This document shows, in pieces, positions 41,161-51,850 of a DNA stretch of 64,000 nucleotides (position 1 is its first letter; each line of letters opens with the position of its first letter). The notes under the pieces were generated by a model. It was not told the origin of the DNA, searched no databases, and saw only the letters and a list, made by a program, of their open reading frames with translations. Position numbers and translations under genes: made by a program. Source of the DNA: Sycobia sp. Sy_11. Its lineage: Eukaryota > Arthropoda > Insecta > Hymenoptera > Epichrysomallidae. The DNA is taken from contig JACCIC010000001.1 in the NCBI GenBank assembly GCA_018907035.1, positions 7,367,501 through 7,431,500 on the forward strand, in the 5' to 3' direction.

Positions 41161-42080
41161 GCGATTGAATTAAGACGCACGGGATCGTCGTGCTTATATT
41201 GTACGGCTGGTGCTTGAAGGACGAAACGAAGTTGAATCAACTACTCGGGGCTGGCTTTACCATCGAGAGTCCGATGGTCTCTGCGCACTTGTACACCCTC
41301 GAAATTTGATTTCCTTCCTTCCCCTCTCCTCTCACGCCTTCTCCTTCCCCCTGCTTTGCCCCGGCGTCTGTGTGTATAATATATTTACTTGCAGTTTTCA
41401 TCGGCTTTTCCTCGAGCACCGCCGATATAAATCGTTGCCCGCAACAAAACGGAAGAAAAACCACGCGGCCCCCGATTCAGCCGCTTCCATTTATAGACGA
41501 AATCCGCGATCCCCCCGCCCAACTCCCATACTCGAGCCGTTCGATCCGATTCCATTAAGATTGAAAATGCCCCCCCCGCCCCTTCTCTCTTTCTCTCTCG
41601 TACAGAATCTCCGAACTTATACGAAACTCTCTCCCTCGCTCACGCGGAGCATTAATTTTCCCGCCGGCGATAAGTTCCTCCAAATGTATTCCCCCCTGTC
41701 CTACTGCCACGACGTGCGCACGTGGCGCGCGTTATGGCCCCGCGGGCATTGCCGCATCCACTGGCGTGCACGACGACGACGTGGACGACGGCGTCGTCGG
41801 GGTAGACGATATCTGTATATATAATCACGGGGGCAGAAGCACCGCACATATGCGCGCCGCCCGCTCGCCCGCCTCCGCATCGCGAAAATATAAAGTTTAA
41901 GGGCGTAACTTTTTTCATCGAACGTCGTGTATTCGCAGTATCCTCCAGGGCATCGCCGTAGATGCGCAGCTTTCCGGGAGGACGAATATGGGTTACTAAA
42001 CTGCCGCGGCGGTGCCCGACTTTTGCTCTCAAATAGGTTACTTACATAGAGATATAGAATTTTCCGGGTATAATACAAGA
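41161..42080. other. CpG-rich non-coding block
   Basis: CpG-dense, with C-runs at about 41509-41516 and 41570-41580 and an Arg-codon-like CGACGACG tract near 41769-41812. The 204-codon ORF at 41210-41824 and its complement-strand rivals overlap one another and show no domain, so coding status is unsupported. Confidence 0.45.
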
Positions 42081-42781
42081 GCGCATCGAAAGTTTTTGGT
42101 TTTTAGATTTATAAAAAAAGTTTAGAAATATATATCGACAGAGCGGTCTACGCGTCGCAAATATTGCATGAGAGTGTCTTCCCTTGGGGAAAACTTTGTT
42201 TGGGCGCTATATATATGTTCTCTATGGGCATTCGGAGGGTAGGGCATAAAGAATCTATCGAAGGCACGTTAGGCGGCGGAGTCAAGGAACAATGTTGAAA
42301 AATTTCTGTAGCTTGTGCATTACATTTTTTCAAATAAGATTGGACATTTAAATTAATGTATGTTGATTCCGGAAACACCGTTGGTATTAACAATGCACAT
42401 GAAAATTGGAATAAAGATTTGAGAGTTCTGGAAATTACGTATTAACGAATATTCCTCGCTAGAGATTTGGCACGATCGATTAATGAAAATTCACTCTAAT
42501 GAAAAATTCTTAATGAAAAATTTTGACTCTAGCTTCCTTTTGACGCGTTTGACTTCATTTGATTTAATTGTTCGATTTTTTCAACATTTGAAGCCATAGA
42601 TATAACGAAGAATCTTCTAATTGCAACTATGTTCACCAACCGTGCCAAAATTTCTATTGATGTGTGTAAAAAGAGCCCTTAAATGTTTGATGTACATGTT
42701 TCATGTTCATTCATCTACTCCATATTTTGGATAGACAAAGTCTAATAAAATAATTCTAATATTCAAAGTAATAACGAACTC
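42081..42781. other. AT-rich spacer left of the Penelope-like element
   Basis: Unique AT-rich sequence. An 81-codon complement-strand ORF at 42148-42393 is unrecognised. No other feature. Confidence 0.4.
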
Positions 42782-42986
42782 AAATTAATAAATATTTTTT
42801 ATTGGTCTTACAGTCCAATCAATTCAATCTAAAAATAAAAAAAATAAAAATAAAAATAAATATAAATAAAATAAAAATTAAAAATACAAATTAAATTAAA
42901 AATTAAATTAAAATTATAATGACAGTCAGACTGTCCTTGTTTACATTCACCCCCGTAGGCTAATCTGAAAATAAAATATTAGCTGA
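42782..42986. repeat. Left inverted terminal repeat of the Penelope-like element
   Basis: Reads AAATTAATAAATA at the outer end, then ATTGGTCTTACAGTCC, an A/T-rich run (mostly AAAAT units, 42832-42915), GACAGTCAGACTGTCC, and CACCCCCGTAGG at the inner end. The same words recur in reverse complement at 43645-43846. The two copies differ mainly by small indels in the A-rich run. The inner edge is two bases from the first visible ATG of the endonuclease fragment, which indicates a truncation junction. Confidence 0.9.
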
Positions 42987-42990
42987 CAAA

Positions 42991-43439
42991 ATGAAAAGAA
43001 ATTTTCGGAAATGTAACATTCAAATTTTCTTTAAAAATAGCAATAATTTGAGTAGATTGTTTAATAATTGCAACGATAGAGATGATTTATGCTTAAAATT
43101 AGGAGTTATTTACAGGATTAATTGCATGGATTGTGATAAATACTATATTGGACAAACAGGTAGATATTTAAAAAAGAGAATTTATGAACATAAATATAGT
43201 TTACGTAGCTCACATATTACTTCCGGTTTAAAAGAGCATTGTTTAAAGTTTTTACATTCTTTTGATTTTGTGAATGTGGATATTTTGGAACATTAGTAAT
43301 TAATATAAATTAAGGTATTAATAATAAATATAAACGGGAGAGTCTTGAAAGTATTCACATTTCCAGGAATCGAAATAATGTGAATTTAATGTTAGAGTCT
43401 GGTAGATTGGACAGTGTTTATCATTCCTTATTAAATTGA
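42991..43439 (+). pseudogene. GIY-YIG endonuclease fragment of a Penelope-like element ORF
   Basis: The first ATG gives 101 residues. Residues 38-41 are G-V-I-Y and 52-54 Y-I-G, the two halves of the GIY-YIG signature of the nuclease that nicks target DNA. C45-x-x-C48 together with H83 and H89 fits the C-C-H-H zinc site typical of the PLE endonuclease. R58 and R63 are candidates for the catalytic arginine, and H67 lies in the usual E-H pair. The segment before residue 38 resembles the PLE linker that joins the reverse transcriptase to the nuclease. The frame stops at 43296 after I-L-E-H. A different frame then continues the expected C-terminal tail from 43335 (R-E-S-L-E-S-I-H-I) to Y-H-S-L-L-N and a stop at 43437-43439. 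One frameshift has therefore broken the gene. The reverse transcriptase is missing, so the ATG is probably an internal codon. Confidence 0.85.
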
Positions 43440-43540
43440 TTTGTTTTGGGCAATTTGTGTAGAGGGGGAATTTATATTTAATTTACGAAATTTGGTGGTG
43501 GGGATGGGTATATATAGATTAGAATATAAGGTTTAGTTTA

Positions 43541-43580
43541 GTCCCTGATGAGGAGCCGTAGCGAGCTCGAAACGTTGGAC
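43541..43580 (+). ncRNA. Hammerhead ribozyme motif (PLE type, minimal)
   Basis: The core word CTGATGA is at 43545-43551 and GAAA at 43569-43572. Stem II can form from GAGC (43553-43556) with GCTC (43565-43568) around the loop CGTAGCGA, leaving G43552 extra or wobbling. Stem I can form from GTCC (43541-43544) with GGAC (43577-43580). Stem III is only the palindrome AACGTT (43571-43576), which cannot close alone but can pair between two RNA copies. Such dimer-type minimal hammerheads are known from Penelope-like elements. Self-cleavage would be expected after T43576. The location between the endonuclease ORF and the terminal repeat fits the family. Activity is inferred, and the stem II irregularity may weaken it. 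Confidence 0.75.
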
Positions 43581-43644
43581 AAGTCTTCAATTAGGTAAGG
43601 GTGTTGGGGACAGTCAGACTGCACTTTACTAACACAGAATATTT

Positions 43645-43846
43645 TCAGCTAATTTTTATTTTCAGATTAGTCTACGGGGGTGAATCTAAACAAGGACAGT
43701 CTGACTGTCATTATAATGTTTAATTTAATTTTTAATTTAATTCTCATTTTTAATTTTTAATTTATTTTTATTTATTTTATTTTATTTTTTATTTTTAGAT
43801 TGAATTGATTGGACTGTAAGACCAATAAAAAAATATTTATTAATTT
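43645..43846. repeat. Right inverted terminal repeat of the Penelope-like element
   Basis: Reverse complement of 42782-42986: TCAGCT and CAGATTAG at the inner end, CTACGGGGGTGAAT, GGACAGTCTGACTGTC, a T-rich run (43717-43798), GGACTGTAAGACCAAT, and ATTTATTAATTT at the outer end. A short related word (CAGTCAGACTGCACTTTACT, 43611-43630) sits just before it and also occurs in the 55-kb copy, so it belongs to the element. Confidence 0.9.
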
Positions 43847-44280
43847 CTATATGGGCAGTCGACATAAGTACAATTAAATTATTTTAATAACGAAGTCGGT
43901 TATTATAGATTCACGACTATTACATATTATTCATTTACTTTCTTGCAATCTAAACTTCACAATAATAAATGTACTATACACATGTTCTCTATTCAATAAA
44001 CACAAGAGGATAGAATATATGTATTTACTACTTTTAGCTGTTAAATTCTAAATAATCAATCTATTCGATACTAATAATGCAGTTTCTTCGAATCTTAGTT
44101 ATATATCACAGTCACGCCAGAGTTGCTATATATATATATATATTTATGAGATATTCGTAGCGACTAGTCTGCCATAGCACAACGCCCTCGCGTGCCGATC
44201 GTAAGTTTCTTTAATCTTAGATATAAGTCGATAAGTAAACTGTGTTGCTTTGCATTAATTGCGACCGTTTTGTCTATAGA
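43847..44280. other. AT-rich spacer
   Basis: Unique AT-rich sequence with a short (TA)n run at about 44129-44142. No gene. Confidence 0.45.
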
Positions 44281-45048
44281 AACAGCGGCTCGATATTCTT
44301 GGTAAGAAGAGAGAGACAGAGAGAGAAAGAAACATAGAGTTAGCTATGGACCCTCGTTGAATCTATCGATCCAGAGAAAGAGCCGAGCTGTATAAGCGCA
44401 AGACAACGTATAATACGAAATACAGAAAAGATCGGATTAGAATTCGGTAATATATATGGATCTCTTTGACAGTCGAATTTCTTCCGCCCCTTCCTCAAAC
44501 TTTTCCATTCTTCACGCTTTGCGCCTGGCCCTCGTACATTACACATATTACACCGGGCACTTCCGGTTCCCCCACTCTCGCTCGGGATGATCATGAACGG
44601 CTGCGAGCGCCGAGGGAACCGCGGGTATATATAATCGGCACCACCTCTCATACCCCGCGGGCTGCGCTAACGAATCGCGCGCCCATCTCTCCCTCTGGCT
44701 CTCCCTCTCTCTCTCTCTCTTCCTCACTCTCACACGAAGGAGACCCGAGCATCGATCCCGGGGTCGCGTGCGTGTGCGCCCTCGGAGATGGAGCTAAGAT
44801 CTATAGAAGGGTAGATTTATCGAGGCTGCCGAGCTCGTCGAGTTGGGAATTGATTGATAATAAAAATTGATGGTTCGAGCCCCGTATATACATACCAGCT
44901 TCCTGTCCTGTCTTTTCTTCTCCGAAAGGGGGCGCTAATGCGCGTGTGTTTTTCTAGAAGACGATAGTAAATCTGGCAGGTCCCATGCGCGCCCGATTGT
45001 AATAAAAAGGGACGCTGCTTGTGCAAAGCTGAGTTTTTTCTCAGACTG

Positions 45049-45104
<56 letters not shown>

Positions 45105-45330
45105 GAAAGAGAGAGAGAGAGAGATTGCACACGCGCCCCTTTTGTCCGTAAGCTTTTATGGTTAGACAAGTTTAGACTGTGCGAGGCAGGAGTACTTATA
45201 AGGCTCTCTCTGTCTTTCTCTCTTGGTCATTCTTTATAAGAGAAGTGTCCTTGGCAAAAGCTTGTAAAATATTTGCGCAGATAAACGGGGAACACGTTTG
45301 CGGATTGGAGAGCCAGCCTTAGAATGCTGT
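44281..45330. other. GC-richer block with (TA)n-(GA)n
   Basis: Contains a (TC)n-rich patch at about 44701-44725 and a compound (TA)n (45050-45094) to (GA)n (45106-45124) repeat. ORFs here have no recognisable domain. Confidence 0.5.
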
Positions 45331-46580
45331 TCTTCTGCTCCCCTAGCCCAGCAAACTTTTCAATCTACTTCAGTAAGTCGAAATTTCCGTTAGGTGCGGA
45401 TGCCTCCAGTTTCCGAGACAGAATTTTCCAAAAGTCAAACGGCCTTTGAAATATTAAAATTTGCAGATTCCGCGATTGAACGTTACGTGGGTTTGAATCT
45501 GTATATAAGTCCCAAATTGCTATATGTTCCAGCTGTAAACTACGGTCTTTATTGAAACCTCAGATAAGATAGACCGAAGTGGAACGCGCACCGAGTTCTT
45601 ATCATATACATTGAGTATGGGGTTTCTCACTTTAAAATTTTGTTATTTAGAAGTATAAAACTCGAATAGCTATGGAATCTTAAAAATATAATAAGCACAA
45701 TTTAAATTGCATTAATTAGATTGCTTTTAAAGTCGCGATGTGTAGAAAAAACGAAAACTTCAAATGAATTCATATATTTATTACATTCTTGTTACATATC
45801 TAATATTTAAGTATTTCCATTTTTTTTTTATAAATGATACTCGTATGTTAGAGATATACATCTATACCAAAGAATTTAATGTAAGTTTTTTACTTAAGTT
45901 CGTTAAGAAAATTCATAAATTAATGAATGCTTATCCGGTATTTTTTTTAATTTTTATTTTATGGAAATAATTTTCAAAATTAGATGATTCTAAATTCCGG
46001 ATATATTATTGGAATGAAGGTAGGCTTGTTCTTCACGATTGTATCTAGCTAAATCTGTGCGAGCCCAATGTTAGTTTTTATATACTAGAGAATAACATAT
46101 TGTGCAAGTAAAAAAAATCGATTCGAACAATATATCTGAGTAACATATAGTGTTTTTCATTAACGTAAATTTTCGTTTCTTAAATTTTTACAACCATTTT
46201 AAACTATTTGTTCTTAAAATTTATTCTTTAATTATAGCATTATGAAAAGAGATATTTTGTAAGGAAAAAATTTCTTAAATTTATATATAGCCCAGTTCTG
46301 ATTTCAACTTTAAATATAAAGAAAACGAGCTGTCTCGAAATTTACTGGTAAAAAAAGATTTAATTGAAGCCTTCCTCTATCGTCGTTATTGCGTTTTAAA
46401 TTCAACAAACTAAATCCGCATTACCAAAGATTAAAGGAAAGGTATTATTAAAATCTGAACATCATATGGTAAAAGGAGCATAACCCGAGCAATTTTATAG
46501 CCATCAAAATAGGTTTGCCCTGTGTTTAGAAGACAATACACGGAGATCTGTCGTGAACAAAAGGAAATAAGAGAGAAACC
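45331..46580. other. AT-rich non-coding stretch
   Basis: No element or gene recognised. Confidence 0.45.
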
Positions 46581-46992
46581 GAGATGAAGAGGAAAAGACA
46601 AAGAGCAGAAAGCAAGACAAATAAAATATCACTCATTCCTCCCTCTTCCAAAAATACGCGGAGGTTGAGTTATACGAAAAAAAGAACAAAAAAAAAAGAG
46701 AAAACTCGCGCACAAAGGCGCGTAACCGGTCTATTTGTAAGGACATCCACTGCTCACTTAAGAAAAGACGATAAAAAAATGCGAACCACCGTGCACCGCA
46801 CTTACTTGTCGCTTTCATACGTAATCAATTATTTCCTGCACGCTGCGTAATACGTCCACCTGACGCTGAGCCTCCTTCCCCTCCCGACGCGTCCCTATAT
46901 CCACATTTATTCTACATACAACGCGCAAAGCACACAGAAACGCGCATCTGCACAGCCAGTCGACGAATATTCGCGCTCTCGTTAAATACGCG

Positions 46993-47047
<55 letters not shown>

Positions 47048-47291
47048 CGAAAGGCTTTAAGGGAGTTTTCGTGGCAATGCAGCAGTAACCGACCATCTAG
47101 ATAACCGCTTTGTGCACGCGCTTGCTTATACAGAAGGTGTATAATGAGCTCTAAGCCTCAAAAAGGGGTGTGTGCACGCGTAAGAACTAAGCAGTACGAG
47201 AACGAGAGTGAGGGAGATAGAGACAGAGAGATATTTTAGTGAGTACTTTGCTGGTGAAGACCGTGTCAAAGAAAATTCGAGGTAGAGAGAA

Positions 47292-47352
<61 letters not shown>

Positions 47353-47950
47353 AAGGGGGGGAGAGGATGAGAGGAGACATCCAAGCACATTAACGTCTGT
47401 GCGGATATATATATGTGAGTATGAGTATTATAATGGAGGGAAGGTCGGGCAGCAGACGGAATAAGCGGAATAATAAAGTAAGTTTGAATGATGGACGGAT
47501 GAAAGGTTCAAGCCGGTTTTCTTCTCTACCTCTTCCCTCTTCGTCATCTTTGCCTTTTTTATTATTCTTTTTCTACTCCTTTTATAGTATAGGATAAGGC
47601 GCGCCCTCTCGCAGAGGGACGTATAAATTGATTAGAAAGGTCGCAACGAGAGACCGAAAATCTGGGTAAAACGTTCGGGAATGAATAATATTTTCTCTAA
47701 GATTGTCCAAGAGGAAAAAGAAGAGAGAGGTTCGACAGATAAGTGTATATGGACGGAGGAAATATTATCTCGGTGAGAGGACATCTGGTGAAATGGAATG
47801 TAATTATGAAGAACTACGGATAGCAGCATCGTAGCAGCGTTAAATGCGCACGCGACAATTGAAGGGGAGGCGTTTTAGAGGCGCCCCGGAATACTGTATT
47901 CTCAAGTTTTAAATTATACAGGGTTCATAAACGATCGTTGTCGAGCGAGC

Positions 47951-48010
<60 letters not shown>

Positions 48011-48120
48011 AGAAGAGAGAGGGAGAGATAGTCGATATAGTGTGTCGCCTTTGTTAAACAAACACACATGCACACACACACACATTATAGTCTCAGTGCA
48101 AATGTATTATACAGTTCAAA
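46581..48120. other. Purine-rich block with three long (GA)n tracts
   Basis: Long (GA)n tracts lie at about 46997-47043, 47289-47351 and 47955-48006, all in the same orientation, within purine-rich flanks. A short (CA)n patch follows at about 48060-48085. No gene supported. Confidence 0.55.
46997..48006. repeat. Three same-sense (GA)n tracts
   Basis: About 23, 31 and 26 GA units. In Drosophila, (GA)n is the binding sequence of GAGA-factor proteins. Whether these tracts bind anything in this species is unknown. Confidence 0.95.
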
Positions 48121-49260
48121 ATTAGATGATGCACACGGTGGAGCAGCATATACAATATTGAAATTAAACTGTATGATCCTTGACGCATATAGTATAAGAA
48201 TACAATGCCTCTTTGAAAGCTTACTTATATAAATTTAACGCCGGTCCACATGTATATGAGTAAGACGTAAATTCCTAATTGTCCTTCCAACTTTGCATCG
48301 CGCAGTTATAAACAAGATTATATGTACGTAAGCGACTTTCCTTAATCGAATTCAACGCGTCGCTCTAGCGGCATTTCCTGAAACAAGTTTTAGCATACTT
48401 TCGTGCTTTCAATTAAAATTTCAGAAACTCATGTACATATATAACTTTGATGAGTGGAAATAGTTGAAAACCGTAGAAAGCAACGAACCCAGCAATCTGT
48501 AAGTTCGAAGAGAAATTTTTAAAGTGTTCCGTATAAAAGTTTAATTTTACTCTTGAATGTCTTTTTATCCCCTGCACTTATCTGGTCCGTGAGTGAAGGT
48601 AAAACTTGCAAGTCACGTTTGAACGAGAACGAAATTGAATTCATGAAAAAGAGCTTCGGTGATACTCAAGGTCTGTGCCCTATTTTGACATTTGACGATA
48701 CAACCAAAATTTTAAGTACTATATATCCTGCATAATAAATCGTCGTTACAAATTCTAACGGCAAAATTGAGAAATTGAGTTGGACAGTGTGTTGCTAGAA
48801 AAGCACAGTAATCACATCGTATTAGCAGACTTTTAAGTATAAAAGAGTTTCCTTCGAAGTTGGAGGATTAGTCTTAAATTCTAAAAAGTTTTACAGAAAA
48901 TATTCTGTAATTAGTGATTATGATAGCAAAGCATTGAAGAAATTAAACTTTATTTTTTCTTGCTTCTCAAGACAAAACCATTAACTTACAATGCTTTAGT
49001 ACTGATTTTTGACATTTTTAAGGTGTCTGTAGTTGTAAAGCTCAGTGGTACATAGCCACACTCCCCATTCGAATTACCAATATTTTTTTTGTACACAAAT
49101 CCGTAAGAAGTTTTTTTCATTCAGTGGATAAATAAAAATATCCAAAAGGTATAGGAAAATACACGTTGGTGCTTGTTTATACTTCTTTTAAATTAACCGT
49201 TGATTCTTCTCACGTACATTATCGACACTTTTCTTTTTTCGACACGTCGATATAGCTCAC
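48121..49260. other. AT-rich non-coding stretch
   Basis: Holds a 60-codon ORF at 48553-48735 without recognised family and a weak tRNA-like word pair at 49038-49074. No supported gene. Confidence 0.4.
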
Positions 49261-49790
49261 GGAAAAGTAACTTAGCTAACGAGGGTAGTACCGCGCGTGA
49301 ATAGGCTCTATATGTATGCACACTTCAAGCGATCTCCAGGGACTGGAAAATTTAGCGACAGCCCCGTGAATTACCGGGCTCGTGTATTATATATATGCGC
49401 ATACTTCACGAAAGCGCGAGCGCACCCTCGCGCGCCCAAAGTCCAGAATCGTGAATCACTGCCGCGCGCTGGCGGGCGTATAGATCCTCGTTAGCGCGCC
49501 GGCCTCTTTTTTCAACGCGCCCCGCCGCGTGTCTATCGCCCGCGGGGCCCGACGTAGACGTGGACGACAACGACAACGGCACCGGGAGGGTGAGGGGGGG
49601 GAGGACTGAACAACCGCACGGGGCGGGCGTCCCTTTGTTCGACTCCCCCAGTAACCCCCATCCCCGCTCAGCCTCCTTCCCCATTTCTCTCTCCGCACCC
49701 CGGCATCTGTGCGCGACGAGTCGTAATATAGCTATTGAGACGGCGCGCAATTTCGAGCCATATATATATATATATAGGATGAGGTGTACT
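49261..49790. other. CpG-rich block
   Basis: CpG-dense at about 49410-49640, ending in a short (TA)n run at 49760-49776. The overlapping ORFs on both strands have no recognised domain. Candidate CpG island. Confidence 0.5.
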
Positions 49791-50780
49791 CTTGGGTAAT
49801 ACACGGATGGTTATTGATGTTACATAGTGGGACGCATGTTGATTTTCGGGTGTATATTGTTTGACTTTGGTCATTTTGGTTTTGCCCAGGGTGAAGAGGG
49901 TATCGATTATATTATTAACGAACATCCATATTGTAATCTATGTTTCTATATATAGATATTATAATATGCCGTAAAGTGAGAGTCGACTGATCGGATTGCG
50001 CAAACGAAATTTTTAGGTTTTTATACAGCGAAGGATTTGCTTCGCGTTAGGTAGTAAAAAAAAATCTTTCCATATAGATCGTGATGGCGTAAGTTATTCA
50101 GGTGTATAACAGGTTCTATAGTTATAGGAATAGAATAGTCCGGAGGTATTCGATTTTGGACCACTAAAGATGATGAAGCGAATATCTGATACATTATCCT
50201 TGGAATAATGGTTTTTCTCCCATTCAATGGCCTTCCAATATAATCATTGTTATCTTCTTGGAATTTTAACGATCGTGGGTGTACCAATATATATAAATTA
50301 ATAGGTACATCATGAATCTTGCGGTTTTCTCTACGATCTTCTCATGATTCATTATGTTACCGCAACGTAACCAGATTAAGAATAAATGAAGATAATTATT
50401 GGAAATGTAAGAATAAGGACTGTAAGTCTGAAACCTCCTTGTCAATTTTTATTTATTAAAAAATTAACATAAGAAAGTCTTTCTAATGTCTTGTTAAATT
50501 TTTTTATCTTACCGTTATTAAAATGATTGAAGTATTTAAATATATGAATATAACATTGGTCATAGTTCAGTGAAAATTAGACTTTCTTGATTAATGTAGA
50601 ACTGCACTATAATTTTCACAGTCACGAAAATCACTTTTTTTTAACGAAAAACTTTTGATGCAATAAAAATTTCTCTCCATTATTATATCATTTTTCCTAC
50701 TATTATTTTAGATAGAAATAAGGCATACGTTAAAAAATACATACAACTTCCAATTTTCGATACACTAAACCAAATGCGCC
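49791..50780. other. AT-rich stretch
   Basis: Two complement-strand ORFs (49668-49925 and 50021-50287) have less biased composition than most chance ORFs here but match nothing I recognise. Otherwise featureless. Confidence 0.35.
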
Positions 50781-51047
50781 GTTTACAATTCCGTATGCCC
50801 ACGAAAATGGAGCATGGCAGCGAGAGAAATAAAAATCTCGCGAAAACATCCCGCGTCAGCTTTGTATTCATTCTTTTTGCCGGAGGTGGGGGGGGGCTCG
50901 AGAGGAGAAGAATCGCCATTTTTCACGCTTAAAACAACACAAAAGTACGCCGCCGCGAGTCGGGCGCACAGCCATCCGTATAATACTTATAGTATCCGTT
51001 GGATATAGCTTCGCCTCGAGACTTGGAAACATCGCAGTTGCTCCCGA

Positions 51048-51107
<60 letters not shown>

Positions 51108-51720
51108 CAGAAACTTCCCTCTGCTACCCGCGGTTGATCTCCGAGCATTTATATACGACCGCGGTTCGTCCAGCTCTCCCTGATGATGATGCCTCGACCC
51201 TATACTTATTACACTCGACTATCCCCCTCCCCCCGCCGCTTCCCCTCATATTTTCGTCTCCGATATGTAGATACACTTATACGCTGCACGTGCGCTCGGT
51301 GCGGGCGCGCAACTATTACGAGTGCGATGCTACGCGCTGCAACTGTGCAGGACATTTTGTGTATAATATGAAGATACGACCCGCAGTGTGTAAGCGCGCG
51401 TGTCCTGCAGCCTGCCGCACGCACGCGATCCGCGTACGAATAGCAAAGGAGGCGGAGGTGAAAGAAATTCGATAGTGCCCTCTCCCCATTTATACAATAT
51501 ACGCACACCTTATTGTTTAGCCCGCCTATATGCTCCCCCTCACTCCCAACGACGTCTTGATGAATTTCCCTTGCTACTCTTGCGTCTTCTCTCTCTCTCT
51601 CTCTCTACTTCTCTCTGTCTATCTCTCATCGCACATCACGTGCAATGCGCTGGGTGTCTGTGCAATCATTAACCCCCCGTGTCGCAACCGCGGCCCCAAC
51701 GACGACCTCGAAACCGGGAA

Positions 51721-51776
<56 letters not shown>

Positions 51777-51850
51777 TACCGAGCACGCGGCCAAGGAGAG
51801 CGCAAGGAAGGCCGAGGGGTGAGAAGACAGAAACGAAATTGTGAATAATA
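50781..51850. other. GC-richer block with (TA)n and (TC)n repeats
   Basis: Contains a G-run at about 50889-50896, (TA)n at 51051-51100, (TC)n at about 51590-51606 and (TA)n at 51725-51773. ORFs here translate repeats. Confidence 0.5.

Larger units (their letters stand above)
42782..43846 (+). mobile_element. Penelope-like retroelement, short copy with inverted terminal repeats
   Basis: The 1,065-bp element is bounded by nearly identical inverted repeats (42782-42986 and 43645-43846). Between them lie the C-terminal GIY-YIG endonuclease part of a Penelope-like element (PLE) ORF (42991-43439) and a hammerhead-ribozyme motif (43541-43580). PLEs are retroelements whose reverse transcriptase is related to telomerase. 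Their ORF ends in a GIY-YIG endonuclease, and their terminal repeats are known to carry hammerheads and often to be partly inverted. The reverse-transcriptase domain is absent, so this is a 5'-truncated, non-autonomous copy. The match between the repeats suggests a relatively recent insertion. No target-site duplication was recognised. A second relic of the family is at 55349-55680. Confidence 0.85.

Noticed and set aside
41210..41824. 204-codon ORF in a CpG-rich block
   Set aside because: Overlaps equally long complement-strand ORFs, ends in an Arg run from a CGACGA repeat, and resembles no family.
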